Part shown: in pieces, positions 33,111 to 40,594 of the stretch
How the letters are laid out: every line of letters begins with the position of its first letter
Numbering within the stretch: the first letter of the stretch is position 1
Program-made: the position numbers and the translations under genes
Notes under the pieces: model-generated
Told to the model about the DNA's origin: nothing
The model's input: the letters and a program-made list of their open reading frames with translations, nothing else
The model's database searches: none
Origin: Byssovorax sp.
Lineage (GTDB): Bacteria > Myxococcota_A > Polyangia > Polyangiales > Polyangiaceae
Direction: 5' to 3'
Assembly: GCA_025362495.1 (NCBI GenBank)
Contig: JANYGI010000052.1
Coordinates: 1-64,000, forward strand
DNA length: 64,000 nucleotides

Positions 33111-33332
33111 GCCGAACCAGCCAATGCTGCCGACCGTGCTAAGAGCCTATCCCGGTGGGGCTCCCGTCGCCGGCCGGCCGAGCCGCGGCGCTCGCCTGCG
33201 TTGCTCGGATTCGACGTGCATTCGCACGCCTTCATCCTCGCGCCCTTGGCGAGCTTGCGTCTCTTTGGCCGGTAAGGGGAGCCCTACCGAGATAGGCTCT
33301 GAGCGCGGGGGCAGATTGGCCAGGCGTTCGGC
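33111..33332 (+). other. attC: attC-like site (attC-4) split by a structured element
   Basis: R'' GCCGAAC (33111-33117) and R' GTTCGGC (33326-33332) match those of attC-2. The left arm has GCCAAT, an unpaired G, then CTGCC; the right arm has GGCAG and ATTGGC. The inner CCGTGCT and AGCGCGG still pair with one wobble. A 159-bp inverted-repeat element sits exactly where attC-2 has its small loop, so the hairpin is lengthened rather than destroyed. Confidence 0.55.
33142..33300 (+). repeat. Structured inverted-repeat element A (159 bp), inserted in attC-4
   Basis: The ends AGAGCCTATC and GATAGGCTCT are perfect inverted repeats, and pairing extends to 24 positions with one mismatch and one wobble. 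Inner helices are GCTCGCC/GGCGAGC (33190/33248), GGAT/ATCC (33207/33234) and CGTGC/GCACG with loop ATTC (33215-33228). The core (GTGCATTCGCACGCCTTCAT) is shared with element B at 60111. It is absent from the equivalent site of cassette 1, so it moved in, or was lost there. Confidence 0.8.
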
Positions 33333-33360
33333 GACGGCCTCAACAGGCCGACGCCTGTTC

Positions 33361-33430
33361 GACGGTGGCGGGAGTCTCGGTGCGCGGCAAGGCGCTGGGC
33401 GAGCGCCTCCCGACGCTCTGCACCCGGTGA
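33361..33430 (+). pseudogene. 3' relic of an SGNH hydrolase gene
   Basis: Reading up to TGA at 33428-33430, the frame gives VRGKALGERLPTLCTR, closely matching the C-terminus VLGKALAERLPSLCPK of the SGNH hydrolase that ends at 27631; the DNA is similar too (CGGCAAGGCGCT, GAGCGCCT). Nothing upstream of about 33360 matches. It is a decayed duplicate end, left after rearrangement around the cassette array. Confidence 0.65.
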
Positions 33431-33437
33431 GACCTGC

Positions 33438-33647
33438 TCAGAACAGCGTATAAATGAAGGGCGCGACCACGGTGCCCGAGAGCAGCAGGAGCACGCTGAT
33501 CAAGAGCAGCGTGGTGATGATCGGCAGCAGCCACCACTTCTTGTTGTTCTTGAGGAAGCCCACGGTGTCGCCCACGAGCGACGAGCTCTGGCCCTTCGAG
33601 GCCGCCTCGAACTTCGACTCTGCCTTCACGGGCTCTTCGTTTGCCAT
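33438..33647 (-). CDS. DUF5989 family small membrane protein
   Basis: This encodes 69 residues, MANEEPVKAESKF at the start and one C-terminal membrane segment (LLPIITTLLLISVLLLLSG). The block VGDTVGFLKNNKKWWLLPI is typical of DUF5989 proteins, which are encoded beside SxtJ-family proteins and carbamoyltransferases. It is the last gene of that minus-strand operon, 14 bases after the SxtJ-like gene. Role is unknown; it may hold the carbamoyltransferase at the membrane. Confidence 0.75.
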   Translation of the reverse strand: MANEEPVKAESKFEAASKGQSSSLVGDTVGFLKNNKKWWLLPIITTLLLISVLLLLSGTVVAPFIYTLF

Positions 33648-33661
33648 GGTCGCGCTCCGTC

Positions 33662-34084
33662 TCAAAACTGCTTCACGTAGGTCGCCGGATCGTCGGTCTC
33701 TTTGTACTCTTCCCAGTACGACGCGGCCCCCTTGTCGAGCTTGCGCTTCATCGTGTCGCGCTGGATCAGCTTGAATATCAGCCCGACCGGCGTGATGAGC
33801 ACGAGGAAGACCACGACCAGGATGATCGGCTGCGTGACCAGGCCCATCGTGATGCCGAGCCCCATCCACAGGATGTAGAGGATGCGCGCGATGGGCGGGA
33901 TGAACGAGAGCAGGAACACCACGCCTCCGGCGATCCAGAGGCCCTTGGCGAGGGGCTCCCGGTGCAGCACGAAGAAGTAGAGCGCGCCGACCACCGCCAT
34001 CCCGCCGAGGAAGGTGGCTCCGAACTTGATGAGCTCCTTCGCGGACGGGTTCTTGTTGATTTCGTCGTAGATTTTGATGGCCAT
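33662..34084 (-). CDS. SxtJ-like membrane protein
   Basis: This encodes 140 residues starting MAIKIYDEINKNP; the ATG shares its A with the stop of the carbamoyltransferase gene (TGATG), so translation is coupled. There are three or four hydrophobic segments (FLGGMAVVGALYFFVL, LWIAGGVVFLLSFIPPIARILYILWMGLG, IILVVVFLVLITPVGLIF) and a C-terminal tail with KRKLDKGAASYWEEY. This fits the SxtJ family, found next to carbamoyltransferases in saxitoxin and many other clusters. The biochemical role is not established. Confidence 0.75.
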   Translation of the reverse strand: MAIKIYDEINKNPSAKELIKFGATFLGGMAVVGALYFFVLHREPLAKGLWIAGGVVFLLSFIPPIARILYILWMGLGITMGLVTQPIILVVVFLVLITPVGLIFKLIQRDTMKRKLDKGAASYWEEYKETDDPATYVKQF

Positions 34085-35949
34085 CAGTCGAGCGCAAATT
34101 GTGAGAGGTATTGTTTCTGCTCGGAGCTCGTCAGCGCCGGCTGCTCGGTCTTGAGGAGGACGCAGTCGCCGACGACCAGGACATCCATCTCGGTGTGGAG
34201 GAAGCAATTGTAGGCTTCAGCCGGGGTGTTGACGATCGGCTCGCCACGGACGTTGAAGCTGGTGTTGACGACGCAGGGGCAGCCCGTCTGCTGCTCGAAG
34301 GTCTTCATCAGGCGGTAGAAGCGGCCATGGCGCTCTTCATCGACCGTCTGGATGCGGGCCGAGTAGTCGACGTGGGTGATGGCCGGGAACTCCGAGCGAG
34401 GCACGTTGACGCGCTTTCGCAAGTCCTCGTCGACCATGGCCCTCTTCTGCTCGTCGGTGAGCACGCGGCGGTACTTCTCGCGCACCGGCGCGACGAGGAG
34501 CATGTACGGGCTCTCCGTGGTCTCGCTGATGTCGAAGATCTCGTGAGCTCGCTCCTTCAGCACGCAGGGCGCGAAGGGGCGGAACGACTCGCGGTACTTG
34601 ATCTTGAGGTTCATCGTCGACTGCATCGTCTCGTTGCGCGGATCGCCGATGATGCTGCGGGCGCCGAGCGCGCGCGGGCCGAACTCCATGCGTCCGTACG
34701 ACCAGCCGATGACGGCGCCCTCGGCCATCTTCGTGGCGACGAGGTCGAGCAAGTCCTGCTCTTTGTCGAAGACATGATATTTGGCCTTGGTAGTGTCGAG
34801 GAAGGCGACCGTCTCCTTCAAGTCGTACGAGGGGCCGAGGTACGAGCCCTTCTGGATGTCTTTGCCGGTGGAGACGCGCTTGTTCTCGAGGAGCTGATAC
34901 CAGGTGAACAGGGCCGCTCCGAGGGCGCCGCCCGCGTCGCCGGCCGCCGGCTGGATCCACACGTCGTCGAAGGGGCCCTCGCGCGTCAAGCGGCCATTGG
35001 CGACGCAGTTGAGCGCCACGCCGCCGGCCAGACAGAGGTGCTTCATCCCCGTGACCTTGTGGATGTGCTCGGCCGTGCGAAGGACGATCTCCTCCGTCAC
35101 CAGCTGGATCGAGGCGGCGAGATCCATCTCGCGCTTGGTGATGTCGCTCTCGGTGGTGCGCGCCGGGCCGCCGAAGAGGGCGTCGAACTTCGGGCCCGTC
35201 ATCTTCAGGCCATCGCAGTAGTTGAAGTACTCCATCGCCAGGCGGTACGAGCCGTCGGGCTTGATGTCGATGAGGTGCTTCTTGATCAGATCGGCATAGA
35301 CGGGCTCGCCGTAGGGGGCGAGGCCCATGAGCTTGTATTCGCCGGAGTTGACCTTGAACCCGGTGTAATACGTGAAGGCCGAGTAGAGCAGGCCGAGGCT
35401 GTGCGGGAACGAGATGGCGTTCTTGATCCGGATCTGGTTGCCCTCGCCCGTGCCCCAGGTGGTGGTCGCCCACTCGCCGACGCCATCCATCGTGAGGATG
35501 GCGGCCCGGTCGTAGGGAGAGGGGAAGAAGGCCGAGGCGGCGTGGGACTGATGATGATCGGTGAAGACCATGGTCCCGCGAAAGCGCCCCTGGAGGCCGC
35601 GGCGGATCTCGCGCGGGGTGTGGAGCTTCTCTTTCAGCCAGAGGGGGAGGGCCTTGCGGAAGGACCAGAAACCACTCGGCGCGTAGGCGAAATACGTCTC
35701 GAGGATGCGGTCGAACTTCTTGAGGGGCTTGTCGTAGAAAACGACATAGCTGACCTGCTCGGGCTCGAGGTTGGCCTCTTTCAGGCAATACTCGATGGCT
35801 TTGGCCGGGAACTCGTGGTCGTGGCGCTTGCGGGTGAAGCGCTCTTCCTGGGCGGCGGCGACGATATTGCCGTCGACGACGAGAGCCGCCGCGCTGTCGT
35901 GGTAGAAGGCGGAGATTCCGAGGATCGAAACTGGGGTCTTGGCTGCCAT
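34084..35949 (-). CDS. Carbamoyltransferase (NodU/TobZ/CmcH type)
   Basis: This encodes 621 residues from MAAKTPVSILGISAFYHDSAAALV, the usual start of the family. The N-terminal Kae1-like domain includes FTDHHQSHAASAFFPSPYDRAAILTMDGVGEW and LCLAGGVALNCVANGRL. The C-terminal YrdC-like domain includes GWSYGRMEFGPRALGARSIIGDPR and later PCVVNTSFNVRGEPIVNTP. Such enzymes make carbamoyl-adenylate from carbamoyl phosphate and ATP and transfer the carbamoyl group to a hydroxyl of a sugar or natural product. The acceptor here is unknown. It leads a three-gene operon with SxtJ-like and DUF5989 genes. Confidence 0.92.
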   Translation of the reverse strand: MAAKTPVSILGISAFYHDSAAALVVDGNIVAAAQEERFTRKRHDHEFPAKAIEYCLKEANLEPEQVSYVVFYDKPLKKFDRILETYFAYAPSGFWSFRKALPLWLKEKLHTPREIRRGLQGRFRGTMVFTDHHQSHAASAFFPSPYDRAAILTMDGVGEWATTTWGTGEGNQIRIKNAISFPHSLGLLYSAFTYYTGFKVNSGEYKLMGLAPYGEPVYADLIKKHLIDIKPDGSYRLAMEYFNYCDGLKMTGPKFDALFGGPARTTESDITKREMDLAASIQLVTEEIVLRTAEHIHKVTGMKHLCLAGGVALNCVANGRLTREGPFDDVWIQPAAGDAGGALGAALFTWYQLLENKRVSTGKDIQKGSYLGPSYDLKETVAFLDTTKAKYHVFDKEQDLLDLVATKMAEGAVIGWSYGRMEFGPRALGARSIIGDPRNETMQSTMNLKIKYRESFRPFAPCVLKERAHEIFDISETTESPYMLLVAPVREKYRRVLTDEQKRAMVDEDLRKRVNVPRSEFPAITHVDYSARIQTVDEERHGRFYRLMKTFEQQTGCPCVVNTSFNVRGEPIVNTPAEAYNCFLHTEMDVLVVGDCVLLKTEQPALTSSEQKQYLSQFALD

Positions 35950-36031
35950 CGGGTTTGCCGCGTGAGAGGGGCAGGCGAGCATAGCGCGCCGCTTCTGCAC
36001 GTGGTGGGTTTTTCGTTGCGCCCGCCCTGAT

Positions 36032-37735
36032 TCAGGGGCCGCGTGGATCGCCTGAAATGGGCCGTGATCCGCGGCTCGAGGGGGCGTTTTCGCGGGTTGG
36101 CTCACCGATCTCGAGGAGCACGCTCGCGTCGCCCCCGGCGCGGCCCGGCACGACGCGGAGCCTGCGTGGCATTCGCTCTTCGGTCGCGGCGAGGTGGGTG
36201 ATGAGCCCGATGACGCGGTGAGGCCCGCGGAGGCGCTCGAGCGCGCTCAAGGCGGCGTCGAGGGTGACGGCGTCGAGCCCGCCGAAGCCCTCGTCGAGGA
36301 AGAAGAAATCGAAGCGCGCGCGCCCGGCGAGCTGGATGCGCTGCGAGAGCGCGAGCGCCAGCGCGAGCGACACGAGGAATGTCTCGCCGCCGGAGAGCGT
36401 GGAGGGCGGGCGCTCTGGCCCGCCAAAGGCGCTGTCGGCGATGGCAAAGGCGCCGTCGCCGGCGCGGACGAGGGCGTAACGATCGGCCGAGAGCGAGCGG
36501 AGGAGATCGCCGGCGTCGCGCGTGACGGCGTCGAGGTGACGCTCGGCCGCGAGCTCGGCGAGCTGGCTCGCGCCGACGGTCTGGCGGATCTGGGCGAGGC
36601 GACGGGCGCGCGGCTCGAGCAGCGCGGCGCGGGCGCGGAGCTCGAGCGTGCGGGCGCTGCGGCGATCGAGATCGGCGCAGCGCGCGGCGGCCTCGGCGGC
36701 GCGCACGGCGGCAGAGACCGCGTCGCGGCGAGCGAGATCGCGCGCCTCGTCGGCGCCGTCGACCTCGGCGTCGACGCTCTCGACCCGTGCGCCCGAGAGC
36801 GCGGCGCCGAGGTGAGCGTGGGCCTGCGCGAGGCGATCGAGATCCTTCGTGAGGCGCGGATTGCCGCTGATTTCAAGGCTATCGGTGCGGATCGCGTCGA
36901 CGACGGCGAGCGCCTCGGCGGCGGCGGCGCGCGCCGCGCGGAGGTGAAATGCGAGGCGGAGATCGAACGCGCGCGACTCGGCGGCGGCGAGCGTCGCGGC
37001 GCTCGATCGCGCGGCGGCTCGGGCGCCGTCGAGCTCGACGCGGGCGGCCTCCACGTCGCCTTCCCCGACGAGGACTTCGCGCTCCGCCACGGCCAGGCGA
37101 TCTATCTCGGCGCGCACCTCGAGCTCGCGCGCGCGGAGGGCGTCGAAGAGTGGTTGGCCGAGGTGCTCGGTCCGGAACAGGCTCGCCATCAAGGTCCGCC
37201 GCTCGGCGGGGCGGGCCCGCAGCAGCGCGTCGATTTCCCCCTGCGGGAGCACGACGGCCTGCTGGAAATCGCTCATCGAGATCCGCACGATCTCGGTCGC
37301 GAGGTAGTCCTCGGGCTTCCTTCCCCTGGTGTCGATCGGGGTCCATTCGCCCGACGTTCGCTCCTCGATCCGCAGCGGGAGATGACGGGGCGGGCCGCGG
37401 AGATCGGGGCTGCCCGGGGGCGCGTCGGCGTCGCGCTTCTTGCTCCAGCGAAAGCGCCGCTCGATCGCCAGCGCGCGGGGAGACGCGTCGATTTCGATCT
37501 CGATTTCGAGGCGCACGCCGAGCTCGAAGGCGCCGGTGGAGACGCACTCGCTGGCCTCGCCGCGCGGGCAGCGGCCGAAGAGCGCGAGGAAGATGCCGTC
37601 GAGGATCGTCGACTTGCCGGCGCCGGTGGGGCCGAAGATCGCGAACAGGCCCTCTTCGCCGAGGCGCGCGAGATCGATCTCGACCTCGCTCACGTACGAT
37701 CGAAGGCCGCGGACGCGGAGGCGCGTGAGCTTCAA
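36032..37735 (-). CDS. sbcC: Very short SbcC/Rad50-like ATPase
   Basis: The start is a TTG overlapping the SbcD stop (TTGA), giving LKLTRLRVRGLRSYV. The product is 567 residues, roughly half the length of normal SbcC. The N-terminal ATPase half has FGPTGAGKSTILDGIFLALFG (Walker A) and MSDFQQAVVLPQGEIDALL (Q-loop region). The C-terminal half has the signature LSGGETFLVSLALALALS, Walker B FFFLDEGFGGLD and LITHLAATEE. The stretch between, about 270 residues, is Ala/Arg/Glu-rich helix, and no C-x2-C zinc hook is visible. With SbcD it would process DNA ends and hairpins. Confidence 0.85.
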   Translation of the reverse strand: MKLTRLRVRGLRSYVSEVEIDLARLGEEGLFAIFGPTGAGKSTILDGIFLALFGRCPRGEASECVSTGAFELGVRLEIEIEIDASPRALAIERRFRWSKKRDADAPPGSPDLRGPPRHLPLRIEERTSGEWTPIDTRGRKPEDYLATEIVRISMSDFQQAVVLPQGEIDALLRARPAERRTLMASLFRTEHLGQPLFDALRARELEVRAEIDRLAVAEREVLVGEGDVEAARVELDGARAAARSSAATLAAAESRAFDLRLAFHLRAARAAAAEALAVVDAIRTDSLEISGNPRLTKDLDRLAQAHAHLGAALSGARVESVDAEVDGADEARDLARRDAVSAAVRAAEAAARCADLDRRSARTLELRARAALLEPRARRLAQIRQTVGASQLAELAAERHLDAVTRDAGDLLRSLSADRYALVRAGDGAFAIADSAFGGPERPPSTLSGGETFLVSLALALALSQRIQLAGRARFDFFFLDEGFGGLDAVTLDAALSALERLRGPHRVIGLITHLAATEERMPRRLRVVPGRAGGDASVLLEIGEPTRENAPSSRGSRPISGDPRGP

Positions 37736-39057
37736 CCGGCGCCCCCCGCGCGGGTCGCGGCCTCCCGAGCGCGTCGCTCGGCCGCTTCCTCGTCGCGCGC
37801 GACGTCGAGCAGCGCGCCGCAGAGCTCTTCCACGGTCTCGTCGTCGGGCTGCGATCCGTGCTTGTTCTGCCAGAGCTCGCGGAAGAGATCCGGGGCCGAG
37901 ACCTCGGCGCGCGCCTCGGTCGCGTCGCGCGACACTTCGCGTCGGCCGGGCTCGTGGAGATCGCGCACGGCGACGACGGTGACGCCGGGGAGGAACGGCC
38001 CGGCGCCCGCGCGACCGAGGCGAAAGAGCGCGCTGCCTTCGCCCGGATCGAGGCGCCGCCCGAGGTCGGCGCGCACCTCGACGATCGGAGAGGCGCTTTC
38101 GGCGTCGGCGCGCGCGGCGCGATCGCGGGCCTCGTCGATCGACGTCACCGTCCAGATTTCGAGCGGGCGCCCGCTGCCGAGCGGGACGCTGGTGATCCGC
38201 GCGGGGCGCCCCTTCGCGATGTCGATCAGCACGGCGCGCTTGCGCTGATCGGCCTCCGAGAACGAGTACGCGATCGGCGAGCCGGCGTAGCACGCGGGCG
38301 ACGCCGAGCCGAGGATCGCCTGGGGTCGGTGCAGGTGCCCGAGCGCGACGTAGTCGAGCCCCGCGGGGATCGCCGAGGCGTCGAGATCGCCGGGAGGCCC
38401 GAGGCGCAGGCGTCGCTCGCTGTCGGTCGAGATCGCGGCGATCACGTGCTGATGGAGCGCGAGGACGCGGACGGCGCCGGGCTCGGTGAACGCCGAGCGC
38501 GCGGCGATCTCCGCCGCGAGGCGCCGCTCGTAGCGCGAGCCGTCGGCGCGCAGGTCGACGAGCGGGCCGGGAGCGCCCTCGCGCGCGACCCGAGCCTCGG
38601 AGAGAAATGGCAGCAAACCGGCCAGGATCGGGGCATCCGTGCCCGGGACCTCGATGCGGACGACCTGGGCCGCGAGTGGTGTAACTCGGACACGATCCCC
38701 GCCGCCGTCGAAGCCCTGGCAGGGCTCGCCGACATTGCCGGCGAGGACGATGCCGAGCCGCCGCGCCAGCGGATCCGCCGCGGCGAGGCGCAGGCCCGAG
38801 TCGTGGTTGCCGGCGATGACGGCGACGGCGCGCTGGCCGCCCGCGGCGAGCCCGTCGAGCAGCTCGAAGAAGAGATCTTCGGCCCACGCCGGCGGGTTCC
38901 AGCCGTCGAACACGTCGCCCGAGATCAGCGTGAGCGCGACCTCGAGCTCGTCGGCGGCGGCGATGAGCTCGCCCACGAGATCGCGCTGCTCGGGCTCGCG
39001 CGAGAGGTCGCCGAGGGCGCGGCCGAAGTGGAGGTCCGAGACGTGGAGCAGGCGCAT
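37732..39057 (-). CDS. sbcD: SbcD/Mre11-like exonuclease subunit
   Basis: This encodes 441 residues from MRLLHVSDLHFGRALG. All phosphoesterase motifs are present in order: SDLHFG (about residue 7), SGDVFD, IAGNHDSGLR, ALHQH near residue 205, and LGHLHRPQ. These bind two metal ions for 3'-5' exonuclease and endonuclease action on double-strand ends and hairpins. The C-terminal 100 residues, with a Glu/Arg-rich end, would contact SbcC. Its stop overlaps the TTG start of the SbcC-like gene, so the pair is translated together. SbcCD cleaves long palindromes, which is of note given the hairpin elements nearby. Confidence 0.9.
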   Translation of the reverse strand: MRLLHVSDLHFGRALGDLSREPEQRDLVGELIAAADELEVALTLISGDVFDGWNPPAWAEDLFFELLDGLAAGGQRAVAVIAGNHDSGLRLAAADPLARRLGIVLAGNVGEPCQGFDGGGDRVRVTPLAAQVVRIEVPGTDAPILAGLLPFLSEARVAREGAPGPLVDLRADGSRYERRLAAEIAARSAFTEPGAVRVLALHQHVIAAISTDSERRLRLGPPGDLDASAIPAGLDYVALGHLHRPQAILGSASPACYAGSPIAYSFSEADQRKRAVLIDIAKGRPARITSVPLGSGRPLEIWTVTSIDEARDRAARADAESASPIVEVRADLGRRLDPGEGSALFRLGRAGAGPFLPGVTVVAVRDLHEPGRREVSRDATEARAEVSAPDLFRELWQNKHGSQPDDETVEELCGALLDVARDEEAAERRAREAATRAGGAG

Positions 39058-39204
39058 CGAAGCGAGCAACTATATCCGCGGCGCCGGTGGCGCGCATGAC
39101 GTCGACGCCTTCGTCGGTGCGGAGGATCGCGGCAGTCCAGAAAGATCGGCCTCCACGCGGTAAGGCGTGACGCCGCATCGCCGTCGCTCTACTCGCGCCG
39201 ATCG

Positions 39205-40587
39205 ATGCTGACTCGACGCGCCCTCTTGCCCCTGGTGTTCTCGCTCGCGGCCTGCGCCCCCACGACGACGGTCGGGCCCGCGGTGGCGCCGCTCGCCGCG
39301 AGCCCTCCGATCGTCGCCGACGGGGCGCGCGCGGCCACCCCCGCGGCGACCTCGACGCTGCTCGCGGCGGTGCCCCTCGATGCGATGTTCGTGGCGCGGA
39401 TCAACGGAAACGCCCTGCGTTCTGCGCCGATTTACGCGAACGCGATGCGCGCGATCCAGGCCTTCCCGCTCGTGCAGAGGCGCCTCGACGAGCTCGACGG
39501 CCAGTGCGGGGTGAACCTGCTCGAGCTGACGGACGAGATCGTGATCGCGCGGACCGGTCTCGGCGACGACGAGGACGTCACGCTGGCGCGGGTGCGGGCC
39601 GACGACGCCGCGGTGCTCGGCTGCGTGACGAACATGCTCCACGGCGCGCCCACGAAGATCGGCAACGATCCGGCGGTCCGCATCAGCCGCGGCGCTGTCG
39701 CCGTCGTGGTGGAGGGCGTGACGATCCTCGGCTCCGACGGCAACGTGGCCGCGGCGATCAAGTCGGTGCGCGCGCACGATACCACCGCGCCTTCGCCGGC
39801 GCGCGCGCTCGATCTCGGCCCTTCGACGGTCGTGGCGTTCTTGCTCTCGGGGCCAGGCTACGGCGGCGTGACGTCGGGCACCGGCGTGCTGGAGATGGAC
39901 GCTCATCACCTGGCGCTCCGCGCCGTGGGCGGCCTCGCTTCCGAGGGCCAGGCGACGATGCTCGCGCAGCAGGCCCGCGCGACGATCGATCGCACGTCGG
40001 CGCAGCTCGGCGCGGCGCCCGACGGCGCAGGCGAGGCGCTGAAGAGCTACCTCGCGCTGATCCACGTCGGCGCCGACGGCGCGCGGCTCCACGCCGAGAT
40101 GGATCTGCCCGGCGGGGCCGACGCGCAGGTGAAGCTGGTCGGTACGCTCTCGTCGATTGGCATCTACGCCGTCCGGCAGTACCTCGCGCAAGCGAAGCTC
40201 GCAGAGGCCAAGAGCAGCGTCGGCGCGATCTCGCGGGACCTCGCGGCGTACATGGAAACGGAGGACGTGAAGGGGAAGCGCCCGGCTCGTTTCCCGCCCT
40301 CGGCGCCGCCCACGCCCGCCAAGGTGCCTTCAGGGACGAAGTTCGTGCCCGATGCATCCACGTGGAGCCACCCGACCTGGAAGGCGATCCGCTTCGAGAT
40401 GGAGATGCCCTCGTATTACAGCTACGAGATCATCACTTCGAAGGACGGCAGGACGGCCACCGTGCGCGCCCACGGCGATCTGAACGGCGACGGGAAGCTC
40501 TCGACGATCGAGCGCACACTCACGCTCGGCAAGGACGGCACGGTGGTGATCGCGCCGAAGCTCGTCCTGCAAGACGAGCTCGAATAG
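39205..40587 (+). CDS. Lipoprotein of unknown function with pilin-like C-terminus
   Basis: This encodes 460 residues. The start MLTRRALLPLVFSLAAC gives a lipobox with Cys at 17. The next 300 residues look like a mixed alpha/beta domain (AVPLDAMFVARINGNAL, FPLVQRRLDELDGQCGVNL, ILGSDGNVAAAIKSV) resembling uncharacterised myxobacterial proteins that I cannot name. The C-terminus (YYSYEIITSKDGRTATVRAHGDLNGDGKLSTI) resembles the last sheet of type II secretion or type IV pilin-like proteins common in this group. It is convergent with the large outer-membrane protein gene; eight bases separate the stops. Confidence 0.65.
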   Translation: MLTRRALLPLVFSLAACAPTTTVGPAVAPLAASPPIVADGARAATPAATSTLLAAVPLDAMFVARINGNALRSAPIYANAMRAIQAFPLVQRRLDELDGQCGVNLLELTDEIVIARTGLGDDEDVTLARVRADDAAVLGCVTNMLHGAPTKIGNDPAVRISRGAVAVVVEGVTILGSDGNVAAAIKSVRAHDTTAPSPARALDLGPSTVVAFLLSGPGYGGVTSGTGVLEMDAHHLALRAVGGLASEGQATMLAQQARATIDRTSAQLGAAPDGAGEALKSYLALIHVGADGARLHAEMDLPGGADAQVKLVGTLSSIGIYAVRQYLAQAKLAEAKSSVGAISRDLAAYMETEDVKGKRPARFPPSAPPTPAKVPSGTKFVPDASTWSHPTWKAIRFEMEMPSYYSYEIITSKDGRTATVRAHGDLNGDGKLSTIERTLTLGKDGTVVIAPKLVLQDELE

Positions 40588-40594
40588 CCACGCT

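Larger units (their letters stand above)
31928..33326 (+). mobile_element. Putative integron gene cassette 3 (second Rpn nuclease)
   Basis: The unit runs from G^TT at 31927 to G^TT at 33326. It is collinear with cassette 1 in leader, gene and 3' end, apart from repeat number and a 159-bp insertion inside its attC. Beyond the R' box on the right there is no further similarity to the sequence after cassette 1, so the duplication ends exactly at the box. Confidence 0.6.

Noticed and set aside
33142-33300. Retron msr-msd RNA
   Set aside because: A 159-base element with terminal inverted repeats recalls retron RNA of myxobacteria, but there is no reverse transcriptase gene beside element A or B and I could not place a branching-G context.
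36032-39178. A 1048-residue fused SbcC with a long N-terminal extension
   Set aside because: The first 480 residues are Arg-rich shadow of sbcD in another frame; the true SbcC starts at the TTG overlapping the sbcD stop.
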